64,000 bases of DNA from Mycolicibacterium chlorophenolicum (GTDB lineage: Bacteria > Actinomycetota > Actinomycetes > Mycobacteriales > Mycobacteriaceae). Positions within the stretch are counted from its first letter, which is position 1, and every line of letters starts with the position of its first letter. This document shows, piece by piece, positions 9,673 to 22,047 of this stretch. Position numbers and translations under genes: made by a program. Below the pieces are notes generated by a model. It was not told where the DNA came from. It saw nothing but the letters and a program-made list of their open reading frames with translations, and made no database searches. The stretch spans positions 78,497 through 142,496 of the forward strand of contig NZ_JYNL01000010.1 of the NCBI RefSeq assembly GCF_001044235.1, in the 5' to 3' direction.

Positions 9673-10419
9673 TCAGCGATCCAGAACGTCGCGTACGGCC
9701 GACTTGATCAACGACGTGTGCAACGTGATCGCCAGGGCCGCCACCTCGCGTGCCAGGTCGTCGGCGCGGTCACGCGCGCCGGCCTTGCCCGCCTTGACGA
9801 CCGGGCCCGCGATCTGGGCGATCAGGTCCGACTGCCGGTCGGCCGCGGACCGGAACGCCCGCAGGTGCCGCGGTTCGACGCCGTAGTCCGCCAGCGCCCG
9901 CGCGCACTGGGCGATGACGACCGCGTGCTCGTCGAAGAACACGGTGCCGGCGCCCTTGAAGATCGGCGTGATGATGCCGGCCTTCACCAGAGAGTTCAGC
10001 AACTCCTCGTCGACGCCCGAGCGTTCCAGCAGCGCCTCGCGGCTGAGCCGGCTCTGGGCCGGCGCACTGGGGAGCACCGCCTCCGCGCCGTCGGAGCCGC
10101 CCACCGGCACCAGGCGGGGAGCGGCGTAGGCCGAACCGCTCTGCGGCAGTTCGCCGTCGGGCAGCGCGTCGAGCTGAGCCTTGATCACCTTCAGCGGCAG
10201 ATAGTGATCGCGCTGCGCGGTGAGGATGAAGCGCAGCCGGGCACAGTCGTAGGCGGTGAAGCGCCGGTAGCCCGACGCGGTGCGCTGCGGTGTGACGAGC
10301 CCTTCGGCCTCGAGGAACCGGATCTTGGAGATCGTGACGTCGGGGAACTCGGAGCGCAGCGTGTCCAGCACGACCCCGATCGACATCCCGGCGAGCGCCG
10401 GGGTCTCGGGTTGGGTCAT
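9673..10419 (-). CDS. ftsR: MerR-family regulator FtsR (Rv1828 type)
   Basis: A 248-residue MerR regulator. The N-terminal winged helix reads [42 protein letters not shown], followed by a dimerisation helix and a C-terminal ligand-like domain. The orthologue in Corynebacterium glutamicum (FtsR) activates ftsZ, and Rv1828 is its M. tuberculosis counterpart. It ends 93 bases before the BFN gene and starts 30 bases after garA. No cysteine cluster for metal binding is seen, in line with the family. A second MerR (resR type) lies two genes downstream, so this short run holds two division-linked regulators. Confidence 0.92.
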   Translation of the reverse strand: MTQPETPALAGMSIGVVLDTLRSEFPDVTISKIRFLEAEGLVTPQRTASGYRRFTAYDCARLRFILTAQRDHYLPLKVIKAQLDALPDGELPQSGSAYAAPRLVPVGGSDGAEAVLPSAPAQSRLSREALLERSGVDEELLNSLVKAGIITPIFKGAGTVFFDEHAVVIAQCARALADYGVEPRHLRAFRSAADRQSDLIAQIAGPVVKAGKAGARDRADDLAREVAALAITLHTSLIKSAVRDVLDR

Positions 10420-10449
10420 CGCAGATCGCCGCCGCGGTCGGTGGGTCGG

Positions 10450-10920
10450 TTACTCGGCGGTGCCGTCGTCGCCCTTGGGTCCGGTCAGGAACACCAGGCG
10501 GAACTTGCCGATCTGAACCTCGTCGCCGTTGGCCAGCACCGCGGAGTCGACGGGCTCCCGGTTGACGTAGGTGCCGTTGAGGCTGCCGACGTCGACGACC
10601 TGGAACTCGCCGCCCTCGAGACGGAACTCCGCGTGCCGGCGGCTCACGGTGACGTCGTCGAGGAAGATGTCGCTGTCGGGATGCCGGCCCGCCGACGTGG
10701 TGGGCTGGTCCAGCAGGAACCGCGAGCCCGCGTTGGGCCCCCGCTTCACCACCAGCAGCGCCGACCCCACCGGCAGCCCTTCGACGCCGGACACCGCGCT
10801 CTCGCCGCCCGCCGCGGGCGGTGCGTCGAGCTCGTTGAGGAAGTCGGCGCGGAAGACCGATGTCGTTTCCACGGTGACTTCGTCAGAGTCGGCCCCCGAG
10901 TTGAAGTCTTTTTCCGTCAC
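10450..10920 (-). CDS. garA: FHA-domain metabolic switch protein GarA
   Basis: GarA (156 residues) binds and inhibits 2-oxoglutarate dehydrogenase and NAD-glutamate dehydrogenase and stimulates glutamate synthase when unphosphorylated. PknB or PknG phosphorylation of its N-terminal ETTSVF motif makes it fold on its own FHA domain and lose these partners. Both parts are visible: DEVTVETTSVFRADF near residues 12-26 and an FHA domain with SAGRHPDSDIFLDDVTVSRRHAEF and GSLNGTYVN. The GTG at 10920 (VTEKDFNSGADSDE) has GAGGAG six bases upstream and matches known GarA N-termini; the frame extension to 11025 is not used. A 145-base gap to gcvH suggests its own promoter. Confidence 0.96.
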   Translation of the reverse strand: MTEKDFNSGADSDEVTVETTSVFRADFLNELDAPPAAGGESAVSGVEGLPVGSALLVVKRGPNAGSRFLLDQPTTSAGRHPDSDIFLDDVTVSRRHAEFRLEGGEFQVVDVGSLNGTYVNREPVDSAVLANGDEVQIGKFRLVFLTGPKGDDGTAE

Positions 10921-11065
10921 CCGCTGCTCCTCACTGGCTGCTGTGGCGGTATCCGGCCGGGACATCCAGCCATCGCGCCGCTGGTGTCGACCGTACCGTG
11001 CAGTGGACCGCGTTGTGTCCACCACGGCCGGATCCGCATCCTGGTCGCACCGACCCTAACAACAC

Positions 11066-11461
11066 CTACTCGGTCACGTGGGCGCGGTAGCCCTCCGCGT
11101 CGAGCAGCGCGTCCAGCGCGGCGCGCAGCGACTCGCCGTCGGCCTGCAGTTCGACCAGCCAGCCCTCGCCGTACGGGTCGGAGTTGACCAGCTGCGGATT
11201 CGACTCCAGATCACCATTGACCGCAACGACTTTCGCGGTGACGGGGGCGTAGAGATCCGACACCGACTTCGTCGACTCCACCTCGCCGAAGGACTCTCCC
11301 GCGCTGATCTGCGCCCCGACGTCGGGCAGCTGGACGAACACCACGTCGCCCAGCGCGGACTGCGCGAAGTCGGTGATGCCGACGCGGACCGTGTCGTCGC
11401 CCTTCTGTGCCACCCACTCGTGTTCGGCGGTGTAGGACAGGTCGGCGGGAATCTCGGTCAC
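11066..11461 (-). CDS. gcvH: Glycine cleavage system H protein
   Basis: A 131-residue lipoyl carrier that shuttles the aminomethyl group between the P, T and L proteins. The lipoylated Lys lies in VESTKSVSDLYAP, and the barrel strands around SYTAEHEWV and DVVFVQLPDVG are typical. Length and sequence are normal for the family (Rv1826). It follows the DUF881 gene by 36 bases on the same strand and precedes garA, so glycine oxidation and the 2-oxoglutarate switch are neighbours. gcvP is separated from it by four genes and has its own riboswitch leader. Confidence 0.96.
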   Translation of the reverse strand: MTEIPADLSYTAEHEWVAQKGDDTVRVGITDFAQSALGDVVFVQLPDVGAQISAGESFGEVESTKSVSDLYAPVTAKVVAVNGDLESNPQLVNSDPYGEGWLVELQADGESLRAALDALLDAEGYRAHVTE

Positions 11462-11497
11462 GGCGCTCCTTGGTTCTCGTGCGACCTGACGGTCACG

Positions 11498-12247
11498 TCA
11501 CTTGACGGGCTGAGCGTATTGGCGCGGTTTCGGTTGCCGCAAGGCGGTCACGTCGACCCGGTCGGACTGTTGTACCACCATCGTCCCGCCGACGCGTTCG
11601 ATGCTGTCCATCGCTCCGCCGGGGATGTTCATCGCGGCCGCCAGCGTCGGCGGATCCCCAATGGCGACAACGGAATACGCGGGGTTGAGCGTGGCCGAAT
11701 CGACCACCAGCGCACCCGGGGGCCCGACCACCCAGGTGTCCACGCCGATGCGCACGGAGTTCTGCCCGCCGCGGATCTCCATCGCCTCGGCACCCGCGGC
11801 GCGCAGCTCGTTGATCACGTCGAGCATCGTCTCGGCCGCTACGCCCGGCGCGGGGTCGGTGATCGTCAGCGTCACCCCCGGCCCGGTCGCGGCCACGGTG
11901 CCGATCAGGATCGACAGCGCGGCCAGCCGGGACCTGGCGTTCTCGATCGCGGCCTGGTCGCTGCTGCCCGAGGCCTGCAGTTCGGCCAGTGTCCGCTGCA
12001 GGTCCGCGACCTCGGAGTTGAGCGCGGCCTCGCGCTGCTGCAGCGAGTCGAGCAGCACCAGCAGGTCGGCGGGGCGGGCGGTTTCCAGGGAGTCACCCGA
12101 ATCGGTCTGCCGCACCTGCGTGGCGATCGCGATGCCGAGCACCAGGCACAGCAGCACCGCCAGCACCCCGAACACCCGGCGCCCGCCGCGCGGGGCGGTC
12201 CCGGCCTCGGGGGGCAGCTCGTGGCGGCCGTGCTGCTCGTCGCTCAC
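11498..12247 (-). CDS. DUF881 membrane-anchored protein (Rv1825 type)
   Basis: A 249-residue protein with one N-terminal transmembrane helix (VFGVLAVLLCLVLGIAIA, about residues 26-43), a coiled-coil stretch (SLQQREAALNSEVADLQRTLAELQ) and an extracytoplasmic DUF881 domain. DUF881 proteins (YlxW/YlxX type) occur in pairs around a DUF1290 small basic protein near division genes in Gram-positive bacteria; their molecular job is unknown. GTG start, one base after the stop of the DUF1290 gene, so the pair is tightly coupled. A second DUF881 gene lies on the other side of DUF1290. Confidence 0.9.
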   Translation of the reverse strand: MSDEQHGRHELPPEAGTAPRGGRRVFGVLAVLLCLVLGIAIATQVRQTDSGDSLETARPADLLVLLDSLQQREAALNSEVADLQRTLAELQASGSSDQAAIENARSRLAALSILIGTVAATGPGVTLTITDPAPGVAAETMLDVINELRAAGAEAMEIRGGQNSVRIGVDTWVVGPPGALVVDSATLNPAYSVVAIGDPPTLAAAMNIPGGAMDSIERVGGTMVVQQSDRVDVTALRQPKPRQYAQPVK

Positions 12248-12248
12248 C

Positions 12249-12581
12249 TCACGCCCCGAACAGCCTCCGCCGCAGCGCCGCGGCGTTGCCGAAGATCCGG
12301 ATGCCGAGGACGACGATGATCGCGGTGGACAGCTGAGTGCCCACCCCGAGCTGGTCGCCGACGTAGACGATCAGGGCCGCCACCAGGACGTTGAAGACGA
12401 ACGACACCACGAACACCTTGGCGTCGAAGATCTTCTCCAGGTAGGCGCGCAGGCCGCCGAACACCGCGTCCAGCGCGGCGACGACGGCGATGGGCAGGTA
12501 CGGCTGGATCACCTCGGGAACGCTGGGGTGGAAGACCACCCCGATGACGATGCCGACGACGAGCGCGATGATGCCGATCAC
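12249..12581 (-). CDS. Small basic protein, DUF1290 family (Rv1824 type)
   Basis: A 110-residue integral membrane protein with about three hydrophobic segments: IGIIALVVGIVIGVVF at the start, a middle part PYLPIAVVAALDAVFGG, and FVVSFVFNVLVAALIVYVGDQLG. It ends in a basic tail (ALRRRLFGA). Length and layout match the DUF1290 'small basic protein' family. It stands between two DUF881 genes, the usual genomic setting. A joint membrane complex of the three products near the division machinery is an inference from context. Confidence 0.9.
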   Translation of the reverse strand: MIGIIALVVGIVIGVVFHPSVPEVIQPYLPIAVVAALDAVFGGLRAYLEKIFDAKVFVVSFVFNVLVAALIVYVGDQLGVGTQLSTAIIVVLGIRIFGNAAALRRRLFGA

Positions 12582-12594
12582 GCGGATGTGCCTC

Positions 12595-13485
12595 TCACTT
12601 CGGACCCGGCTCGGTGGCGAAGTTGAGGTCGCGGATCGAGCCGGCGGGCAGGGTCAGCCCGTCCCCGTTCGCCACGCTCACCCCGACTCCGTAGGACGAC
12701 TCGAGCAGCCGCAGCCGCTGCAGGCCCGAGCTGCGGTCGAAGGTGTCGGCCATCGCGTGCGGCGGGCCCACCGCGAGGATGACGTAGGGACTGGCGATCG
12801 GTTGATTGTCGACCAGGATGCCGCCGCCCGCCTGCCGGATGGTCACGTTGGGGCCGATGCGGACTCCCCCGACCGAGATCGCCTCGGCGCCGCTGAGCCA
12901 CAGCGAGTTCACCACCAGCTGCAGGTCGCGGTCGAGGATCACCTGGCGGCTGCCCTCCACCCGCTGCTTGGACACGTCGGTGAGGTCACGGCCGACGCCG
13001 GGATCGGTGACGGTGACGGTCAGCCCGGGTCCGATGACCGGTGTGGTGGCCGCCGCGAAGTTCGCCTGGTCGAGGTCGCCGAGCAGTTGCCGGCCGGTCG
13101 CGTCGCCGGCCAGCCGGCTGCGGCGCTCGGAGTCCACCTCGGCGGCCAGCCCGTTGCGCCGGACGGTCAGCGCGTCGGTGGACGCCTCGGCCGAGCGCAC
13201 GCTGGCGGCGAGCACCTGCTGGGACTCCCGGACTCCCGGCGCGGTGGCCTTGGCCTGCGACCAGGCCAGCGCGAAGACCGCGGCCACCAGCGCCGCGGCG
13301 GCCACCTGCCACACGCGGTCGACGGCCCGGCGCGGACGCGGTGAGCGTGCGGCGGCGGCATAGCCGGGGTCGAGGTGGTCGGACAGCAGGGACCGCAGCA
13401 GGGACGGCACCGGGATCAGCGTCGGGGCGCCCGCCCGGTGCGCGCTGCGCCCGGACGTGGGATCCCAGCCCCCCAGCTCGGTCAC
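12595..13485 (-). CDS. DUF881 membrane-anchored protein (Rv1823 type)
   Basis: A 296-residue protein with a cytoplasmic N-terminus of about 60 residues, one transmembrane helix ([20 protein letters not shown]), a helical linker and an extracytoplasmic DUF881 domain ([16 protein letters not shown]... [24 protein letters not shown]). The open frame runs far upstream through pgsA2, but the GTG at 13485 ([12 protein letters not shown]) overlaps the TGA of pgsA2 as GTGA, which marks the true start. It is the larger of the two DUF881 proteins flanking the DUF1290 gene. The function is unknown beyond that association. Confidence 0.9.
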   Translation of the reverse strand: MTELGGWDPTSGRSAHRAGAPTLIPVPSLLRSLLSDHLDPGYAAAARSPRPRRAVDRVWQVAAAALVAAVFALAWSQAKATAPGVRESQQVLAASVRSAEASTDALTVRRNGLAAEVDSERRSRLAGDATGRQLLGDLDQANFAAATTPVIGPGLTVTVTDPGVGRDLTDVSKQRVEGSRQVILDRDLQLVVNSLWLSGAEAISVGGVRIGPNVTIRQAGGGILVDNQPIASPYVILAVGPPHAMADTFDRSSGLQRLRLLESSYGVGVSVANGDGLTLPAGSIRDLNFATEPGPK

Positions 13486-14108
13486 GTCACCGACGTTCGG
13501 GACGACACCCGGGGCATCCGTCGCGCCACCATGCCGACCTGCAGCAGGTACAGCACCCCGGACCACAGGTACATCGCCATGCCCCAGATCAGGAAGCCCC
13601 ACCCGATAGCCAGCACCACCCGGCTCCACTGCGCAGTGTCCTGCCCGAGCAACACCAGCGGCAGCCCGGACATCAGCGCGAACGTCGCGGCCTTGCCGAT
13701 GTAGGTGACCGGCAGCGCGGTCAGGCCGCGGCTGCGCAGCAGCGGCAGCGTGGTCGCCAGCACCAGGTCGCGGCCCAGCAGCGTCGCGACGATCCACCAC
13801 GGCAGCGCACCGGCGAGCGCCATGGCCACCGGGGTGACGATCATGTAGATGCGGTCGACCGCCGGGTCGAGCAGCGCGCCCAGCCGGGAGGACTGGTTGG
13901 CGAACAGCCGCGCGATCTTGCCGTCGGCCCAGTCGGACGCCCCGCTGAACATCAGCACCACGACGGCCCAGGCGTTGGCGTGCAGCACGAGCAGCAGCAC
14001 CAGGAACACCGGGACCAGCACGAGCCGGATCACCGACAGCGCGTTGGGCACCGTCCAGATCCGGTCGCGCGGCGCCGGGGCTTCCCCGTGTTCCAACCCG
14101 CGGGCCAT
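13482..14108 (-). CDS. pgsA2: CDP-alcohol phosphatidyltransferase PgsA2
   Basis: A 208-residue membrane enzyme of the CDP-alcohol phosphatidyltransferase family, which joins a CDP-diacylglycerol phosphatidyl group to an alcohol. The signature DG-x2-AR-x8-G-x3-D-x3-D is complete in [20 protein letters not shown] followed by DPAVD. About six transmembrane segments follow from the hydrophobic pattern. It corresponds to Rv1822 (PgsA2), whose exact product (phosphatidylglycerophosphate or cardiolipin) is not settled. It starts nine bases after secA2 and overlaps the next gene by four bases, so it belongs to a secA2-pgsA2-DUF881 unit. Confidence 0.92.
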   Translation of the reverse strand: MARGLEHGEAPAPRDRIWTVPNALSVIRLVLVPVFLVLLLVLHANAWAVVVLMFSGASDWADGKIARLFANQSSRLGALLDPAVDRIYMIVTPVAMALAGALPWWIVATLLGRDLVLATTLPLLRSRGLTALPVTYIGKAATFALMSGLPLVLLGQDTAQWSRVVLAIGWGFLIWGMAMYLWSGVLYLLQVGMVARRMPRVSSRTSVT

Positions 14109-14117
14109 GGGTAGAAC

Positions 14118-16454
<2,337 letters not shown>

Positions 16455-16589
16455 ATGATCACGGTACGCGGGCGCGTTCGCCGGGTGCGTGGCTCCCACG
16501 GCCTGGGCAATCGTGGCGCGTTCCCCGTCGGCGCGGCGGTCCTGCGGTAACTTCGCCGCAGGCCGGACCGCGGAAGGGGGGTGCGCGTC

Positions 16590-18485
16590 GTGGACACCGA
16601 GTCGTTCCAGCCGACCCTCGACTGGGGCCGTGAGTGGGTCAGCTCGACGATCTGGGTGCTCACCGCGTTCGTCGTGAGCGCGGTCTGCCTGGGCGTCGTG
16701 TTGGTGCTGATCGGGCGGTTCACCGAATGGGGCCGCCAGTTCTGGCGGGTCACCGGCGGCTACTTCACCGGCCGGGCCAGCCTGAAGGTCTGGGCACTCG
16801 TCGGGCTGCTGCTGCTGTCGGTGATCGTCTCGGTGCGCATCAACGTGCTGCTGACCTACTACGTCAACGACCTGTTCACCGCGCTGCAGATCGCGTTCTC
16901 CCAGGGGGCGGGCCGCTCGAGCGGCATCGCGGGGTTCTGGGCCACGATGGTGGTGTTCGCGGTGCTCGCCGGCTGCTACATCGTGCGCCTGCTGCTCGAC
17001 ATGTACCTCACGCAGCGGTTCATCATGCGGTGGCGGATCTGGCTGAGCCGGCGCTTCATCGACGGCTGGCTGGGCGACCTGGCGTACTACCGGGCGCAGT
17101 TCGCGGGCCGGCCCATCGACAACCCGGACCAGCGCATCCAGCAGGACGTCGACGTGTTCACCACCGGCGTGGGCGGCGACACCAACAACCCGATCTACAA
17201 CTCCGGCAACACGCTGCTGTTCGGTGCGGTCGAGGCCGTGCTGTCGGTGCTGTCGTTCGGCACCATCCTGTGGCGGCTCTCGGAACCGGTCACGCTCGGC
17301 GGGGGGACGCTGCAGCGCGCCCTGTTCTGGATCGTGCTGGTCTACGTGCTGGTCGCGACCATCGTGGCGTTCGCGATCGGCCGTCCGCTGATCCGGCTCA
17401 GTTACCTCAACGAGTTGCGCAACGCGGGCTTCCGGTACGCGCTGGTGCGGGTGCGCGACGGCAGTGCGGCGATCGGGCTGTACCGCGGCGAACCGGCCGA
17501 ACGCTCGCTGCTGCGGGGGCGCCTCGACGCGGTGATGGACAACTACCGGCACTGGCTGCACCGGATGATGCTGTTCTTCGGGTGGAACGTGTCGATGAGC
17601 CAGGCCATCAACCCGCTGCCGTGGCTGGTGCAGGCCCAAGGCCTGTTCGCGCAGCGGATCTCCTTCGGCGGGGTGTGGCAGTCCTCCAACGCCTTCGGCG
17701 CCATCCACGACTCGCTGTCGTTCTTCCGTAACGCCTACGACCAGTTCGCGAGCTACCGGGCGGCGATCATCCGGCTCGACGGACTGGCCGAGCAGAACGA
17801 CCGGGCGGGCACGTTCACCGCCGTCGAGGTCGTCGACTCCCCCGGCGGCGACCTGAACGTGGCCGGGGTGGAGGTGCGCAAGCCCGACGGGACGACGCTG
17901 CTGCATCCACTGGATCTGGACATCGGCAGCGGGGAATCGCTGGTCGTCGCGGGTCCGTCGGGGATCGGGAAGTCGGTGCTGCTGGCGAGCCTGGCCGGGC
18001 TGTGGCCGTACGCGACGGGCCGGGTGCGGCTGCCACGCGGGCGCGACGCGGTGATGTTCGTGCCCCAACTGCCCTACCTGCCGCTGGGGGATCTGCGCGC
18101 CGCGGTCACCTATCCGCGCCCGCCCGGCGGCGTCGACGACACCGCCATCCAGCGGGCGTTGCTCGATGTGGCGTTGCCGCACTTGATGATCCGGCTCGGT
18201 GACAGCCAGGACTGGGCGAAGGTGCTCTCGGTCGGTGAGCAGCAGCGCATCGCGTTCGCCCGGGTGCTGCTCGGGGCGCCCAGCGCGGTGTTCCTCGACG
18301 AGTCGACCTCGGCGATGGACGAGGATCTGGAGCAGATGCTCTACGGCCTGCTGCGTGAGCGGCTGCCCGACATGATCATCGTCAGCGTGAGCCACCGCGC
18401 CAGCGTGCACCTGCTGCACGACCGGCGGCTCTCGCTGATCGGCGACGGGCGGTGGCGACTGGAGAGACTCGCGCGCACGGGTTGA
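16590..18485 (+). CDS. BacA/SbmA-type ABC transporter with fused ATPase (first tandem copy)
   Basis: About 631 residues: an SbmA/BacA-like membrane domain (helices from about residue 20, including the conserved [13 protein letters not shown] block) fused to an ABC ATPase. Walker A is GPSGIGKS, the signature is LSVGEQQ instead of LSPGEQQ, Walker B is SAVFLDEST and the switch is SVSHR. Rv1819c, the single M. tuberculosis member, imports cobalamin and other hydrophilic solutes. This copy is less like Rv1819c than the second copy: it has [18 protein letters not shown] where the other has a TATN block. GTG 16590 has AGGGGGG at good spacing; a GTG nine bases earlier is possible. A hairpin (16541-16562) lies in the divergent gap to secA2. 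Confidence 0.92.
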   Translation: MDTESFQPTLDWGREWVSSTIWVLTAFVVSAVCLGVVLVLIGRFTEWGRQFWRVTGGYFTGRASLKVWALVGLLLLSVIVSVRINVLLTYYVNDLFTALQIAFSQGAGRSSGIAGFWATMVVFAVLAGCYIVRLLLDMYLTQRFIMRWRIWLSRRFIDGWLGDLAYYRAQFAGRPIDNPDQRIQQDVDVFTTGVGGDTNNPIYNSGNTLLFGAVEAVLSVLSFGTILWRLSEPVTLGGGTLQRALFWIVLVYVLVATIVAFAIGRPLIRLSYLNELRNAGFRYALVRVRDGSAAIGLYRGEPAERSLLRGRLDAVMDNYRHWLHRMMLFFGWNVSMSQAINPLPWLVQAQGLFAQRISFGGVWQSSNAFGAIHDSLSFFRNAYDQFASYRAAIIRLDGLAEQNDRAGTFTAVEVVDSPGGDLNVAGVEVRKPDGTTLLHPLDLDIGSGESLVVAGPSGIGKSVLLASLAGLWPYATGRVRLPRGRDAVMFVPQLPYLPLGDLRAAVTYPRPPGGVDDTAIQRALLDVALPHLMIRLGDSQDWAKVLSVGEQQRIAFARVLLGAPSAVFLDESTSAMDEDLEQMLYGLLRERLPDMIIVSVSHRASVHLLHDRRLSLIGDGRWRLERLARTG

Positions 18486-18530
18486 CGCCTCCGCCACGCC
18501 GCAACCAGGTTGTCGCGGTACCTTGCCCGC

Positions 18531-20447
18531 ATGCAAGAAATGTTCGCCCCGACGCTGGACTGGGGCAGCGAGCTGTGGATCTCACTGGTGTGGATCGCCA
18601 AGGGCTGGGCCATCGCCGCGGTCGCCACGCTGATCGTGCTCGCGCTGATCGGCCGGTTCACCACCTGGGGCAAGCAGTTCTGGCGCATCTCCGGCGCCTA
18701 TTTCACCGGGCGCGAGAGCGTCAAGGTGTGGATCTTCCTCGCGGTACTGCTGGCCTCGGTGATGATCAACGTCCGGCTCGACGTGCTGTTCACGTACCAG
18801 AGCAACGACCTGCTGACCAGCTTCCAGGTGGTGGTGTCGGGCCTGACCTCGGACAACGACGCGGTCCGGCAGTCCGGTATCGACGGCTTCTGGTCGACCA
18901 TCGGGATCTTCTCGATCCTGGCCGTGCTGTCCATCACCCAGCTGCTGCTGGACATGTACCTGTTCCAGCGGTTCTGCCTGCGGTGGCGCGCCTGGCTGAC
19001 CGACCGGATGACCGGGGACTGGCTCGACGGCCGGGCCTACTACCGCGCGCGATTCATCGACGAGACCATCGACAACCCGGATCAGCGCATCCAGTCCGAC
19101 ATCGACATCTTCACCGCGACCAACGGGCCGTTGCCCAATGTGCCGTACTACGGCTCGTCGAGTTCGCTGCTGTTCGGCGCGATCTCGGCGGTGGTGTCGG
19201 TGGTGTCGTTCACCGCGATTCTGTGGGAGCTGTCCGGCCCGCTGACCATGTTCGGGCTCACCCTGTCCCACGCGATCTTCTGGATCGGCATCGTCTACGT
19301 GCTGTTCGCCTCGGTCGTTGCGTTCTGGATCGGCCGGCCCATCATCGGCCTGTCGTTCCTCAACGAGAAGTACAACGCCGCGTTCCGTTATGCACTGGTG
19401 CGGTTGCGCGACGCGTCGGAGGCCGTGGCGTTCTACCGCGGTGAGGTCGCCGAGCGCACCGGGCTGCGCCGGTTGTTCACCCCGGTCGTGGCCAACTATC
19501 GCCGGTACATCAACCGGTCACTGCGGTTCAACGGCTGGAACTGGTCGATGGGCCAGGTCATCGTGCCGCTGCCTTATCTGGTGCAGTTCCCGCGGTTCGC
19601 CGCCGGGGAGATCCCGCTCGGCGCGCTCAACCAGTCGGCGTCGGCGTTCGGCGCGATCCAGTCCGGGCTGTCGTTCTTCCGCAACGCCTATGACCTGTTC
19701 GCCGGCTACCGCGCGGCGATCATCCGTCTCGACGGGCTGGTCACCGCCGACGAGCAGGGCCGCGCGCTGCCCGTGCTCGACGTGGCGGGCTGCACCGGCC
19801 AGAACGTCACGCTCGAGAACGTCGAGGTCCGCACCCCGGACGGCACGCAGCTGCTCGACCCGGTGAACCTGCGCCTGGAGCCGGGCGAATGCCTGATGAT
19901 CACCGGCAAGTCCGGCACCGGCAAGACCACGCTGCTGCGCAGCCTCGCGCAGCTGTGGCCGTTCACGTCGGGGCGGCTGACCTACCCGATCGACGAGAAC
20001 GAGACGCTGTTCCTGTCGCAGATGCCCTACGTTCCGCTCGGCGATCTGCGGGCCGTGGTGTCCTACCCGAGCAAGACCGGCGACATCGAGGACGACCGGC
20101 TGCGGACGGCGCTGCAGAAGGTGGCGCTACCGCATCTCGTCGACCGCCTCGACGAGGTCCAGGACTGGGCCAAGGTGCTCTCCCCCGGCGAGCAGCAGCG
20201 CATCGCGTTCGCGCGGATCCTGCTGACCCGCCCGAAGGCCGTGTTCCTCGACGAGTCCACGTCGGCGCTCGACGAGGGCCTCGAGCTGACGATGTACGAC
20301 CTGGTGCGTACCGAGCTGCCCGACACCATCCTGGTCAGCGTCAGCCACCGCAGCACGTTGCAGCGGCACCACACCCGCGAGCTGAAGCTCCTCGGCGAGG
20401 GCGCGTGGGAACTCGGCGTGATCGGCGGGGAGCCCGCCCGGGTCTAG
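18531..20447 (+). CDS. bacA: BacA/Rv1819c-type ABC transporter with fused ATPase (second tandem copy)
   Basis: A 638-residue transporter with the same architecture as the gene 45 bases upstream: SbmA/BacA membrane domain, then ATPase with Walker A GKSGTGKT, signature [16 protein letters not shown], Walker [15 protein letters not shown]. It is the closer match to M. tuberculosis Rv1819c, with [13 protein letters not shown] and LRTELPDT-like stretches. The ATG at 18531 aligns with the start of the first copy (both continue ...PTLDWG); an in-frame TTG at 18510 is less likely. No clear Shine-Dalgarno is seen. The likely role is import of vitamin B12, bleomycin-like and other hydrophilic compounds, as known for Rv1819c. 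Confidence 0.93.
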   Translation: MQEMFAPTLDWGSELWISLVWIAKGWAIAAVATLIVLALIGRFTTWGKQFWRISGAYFTGRESVKVWIFLAVLLASVMINVRLDVLFTYQSNDLLTSFQVVVSGLTSDNDAVRQSGIDGFWSTIGIFSILAVLSITQLLLDMYLFQRFCLRWRAWLTDRMTGDWLDGRAYYRARFIDETIDNPDQRIQSDIDIFTATNGPLPNVPYYGSSSSLLFGAISAVVSVVSFTAILWELSGPLTMFGLTLSHAIFWIGIVYVLFASVVAFWIGRPIIGLSFLNEKYNAAFRYALVRLRDASEAVAFYRGEVAERTGLRRLFTPVVANYRRYINRSLRFNGWNWSMGQVIVPLPYLVQFPRFAAGEIPLGALNQSASAFGAIQSGLSFFRNAYDLFAGYRAAIIRLDGLVTADEQGRALPVLDVAGCTGQNVTLENVEVRTPDGTQLLDPVNLRLEPGECLMITGKSGTGKTTLLRSLAQLWPFTSGRLTYPIDENETLFLSQMPYVPLGDLRAVVSYPSKTGDIEDDRLRTALQKVALPHLVDRLDEVQDWAKVLSPGEQQRIAFARILLTRPKAVFLDESTSALDEGLELTMYDLVRTELPDTILVSVSHRSTLQRHHTRELKLLGEGAWELGVIGGEPARV

Positions 20448-20555
20448 GCCTGCTGCCCCACGAGCAACAGGACTGCACGGTCTGCAGAGGATGTTCGAGT
20501 AGCCACCTGCAGAACGTGCAGGGCTGGGGCGCCCGGGTCTAGCCCTGCTGCCCCG
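20435..20555. repeat. 26-base direct repeat, 95 bases apart, spanning both convergent stop codons
   Basis: Positions 20435-20460 and 20530-20555 are 24/26 identical; each begins cgcccgggtctag and continues through a ctgctgcccc block. Copy 1 carries the TAG stop of the + strand transporter. Copy 2 carries, on the other strand, the TAG stop of the flavoprotein, using the symmetric CTAG. The terminator-like hairpin lies between them. Whether this is a small duplication or a repeated element cannot be told from one genome. Confidence 0.6.
20473..20521. terminator. Hairpin between convergent genes, likely two-way terminator
   Basis: The arms ctgcacggtctgcag (20473-20487) and ctgcagaacgtgcag (20507-20521) pair at 14 of 15 positions around a 19-base loop. 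It sits in the 91-base gap where the transporter (+) and the flavoprotein (-) end. There is no U-run, as is common for mycobacterial terminators. Confidence 0.6.
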
Positions 20556-22047
20556 CGGTCGCCCGGGCCCGCCGCGCCGCATGCTCGCCGGCCCGCCGGC
20601 CGAAGAACGAGCCTTCGCCCAACTGGGTGCCGCTGGCGTACCCCTTGCCGTCCTGGGCGATGTTGGACGCGCACGCGCCCGCCGCGTACAGCCCGGCGAT
20701 CGGGCTGCCGTCCTCGCGCAGCACCTCCCCGTCGATGGACACCTTCAGCCCGCCCATCGTGAACCCCGAGTACATGGCCCGGCCCAGTGACAGGTCGAAC
20801 GCCGCCCACGGGCCTTTGTCCTGTGCGGCAACGTATTCGGGCTGCTTGTGGAAGTCGGGGTCGGCGCCCTCGGCGGCGTTGGCGTTGTAGCGCTCCAGCG
20901 TGGCCGCCAGATTCCCGGCCGGGATGCCCAGCGCCTCTTCCATCTCCGCGACCGTCTCCCAGCCGTCGATGAACTTGATCAGCGGCATCGCGGGCATCTG
21001 CATGTGCGCCTCGTCGACGATCAGGTAGGCGACCTGATCGGGCTGTTCGAGCACGAACGCCGACGTCCGCGCGTGGTAGGAGTCCTCGGCGACGAACCGC
21101 TTGCCCTCGGCGTTCACGATCACCCCGGTGAGCAGGATCTCGGGCGGATAGGCCGCGGCGGTGATGAACAGTTCCTCCATGTTCGTCGCGACGCCGCCGG
21201 CCGAGACGCCGAGCCCGATGCCGAGGCCGTCGTCGTTCGGGTTGCCCAGGATGTAGGGCGCCACGGTGCCGTGGTGCTTGGTCTTGCGTTCGGCCCCGAG
21301 GGCCGGGGTGTACTCGGCGACCATCGCGGCGTTCATCGCGAAGCCGCCGGCGGCGATCACCACCGCGTCGGCCGACACGTCGCCGGTCTCGCCGAAGTGC
21401 TTCCACCGCACCCCGACCACGGCGCCGTCGTCGTCGACCACCAGCGCCGTCGCCCCGGTCTCGTACCGGAACTGCACGCCCAGGTCGGCGGCCCGCTTCA
21501 CCAGCAGATCGATCACCATCGAGGCGCCGCCGAGTTCGCCGGGCACCGGCACGGAGTGGCCGCGCGGGGCGGGCACGGCCTGCTCGCAGAACGGCCAGAC
21601 CTTCTCGTTGCCGGTGTACGACAGGCCCTCGGTGCCGGGCGGCACGACCACCTTGCCCGGGTAGTAGCTGCGCTCGAACTGGAAACCGAGGTCCTCGAGC
21701 CAGTCGAAGTGTTCGACGCTGCCCTCGCAGTAGGCGCGGATCTTGTCGAGTTCGGGGTCGTGGGACTGGGAGACGAGGTATTTGTACATCTCCTCGGGCG
21801 AATCGTCGTGCCCGGTGGCCTGCTGGACGGCGGTGCCGCCGCCCAGGTAGAAGTGCCCGCCGGCCATCGACGTGGTGCCGCCCGCGGCGGCCGCCTTCTC
21901 GAGCACCAACACGCGCGCGCCGGCGGCGGCCGCACTGACCGCCGCACACCCGCCGGCGATGCCGAATCCGAGGACGACCACGTCCACCTCGTCGGACCAC
22001 GACGTGACGTCGGCCGAGCGGACGGTGTCGGGGATGTGCATGCTCAC
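20539..22047 (-). CDS. FAD-binding dehydrogenase, fumarate-reductase/KstD-like flavoprotein (Rv1817 type)
   Basis: About 502 residues. The FAD dinucleotide fold reads VVVLGFGIAGGCAAVSAAAAG near the start, with GGTTSMAGG next, AGGFAMNAAM in the middle and GLYAAGACASNIAQDGKGYASG near the end; this is the FAD-binding-2 family that contains fumarate reductases and 3-ketosteroid dehydrogenases. It matches Rv1817 by sequence character and by place next to the BacA gene. The substrate is unknown. The GTG at 22047 overlaps the TGA of the VOC gene as GTGA and has AGGAG five bases upstream; an in-frame ATG six bases later is the alternative. With the KstR-type box upstream of the operon, a steroid-related substrate is possible. 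Confidence 0.88.
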   Translation of the reverse strand: MSMHIPDTVRSADVTSWSDEVDVVVLGFGIAGGCAAVSAAAAGARVLVLEKAAAAGGTTSMAGGHFYLGGGTAVQQATGHDDSPEEMYKYLVSQSHDPELDKIRAYCEGSVEHFDWLEDLGFQFERSYYPGKVVVPPGTEGLSYTGNEKVWPFCEQAVPAPRGHSVPVPGELGGASMVIDLLVKRAADLGVQFRYETGATALVVDDDGAVVGVRWKHFGETGDVSADAVVIAAGGFAMNAAMVAEYTPALGAERKTKHHGTVAPYILGNPNDDGLGIGLGVSAGGVATNMEELFITAAAYPPEILLTGVIVNAEGKRFVAEDSYHARTSAFVLEQPDQVAYLIVDEAHMQMPAMPLIKFIDGWETVAEMEEALGIPAGNLAATLERYNANAAEGADPDFHKQPEYVAAQDKGPWAAFDLSLGRAMYSGFTMGGLKVSIDGEVLREDGSPIAGLYAAGACASNIAQDGKGYASGTQLGEGSFFGRRAGEHAARRARATAGQQG

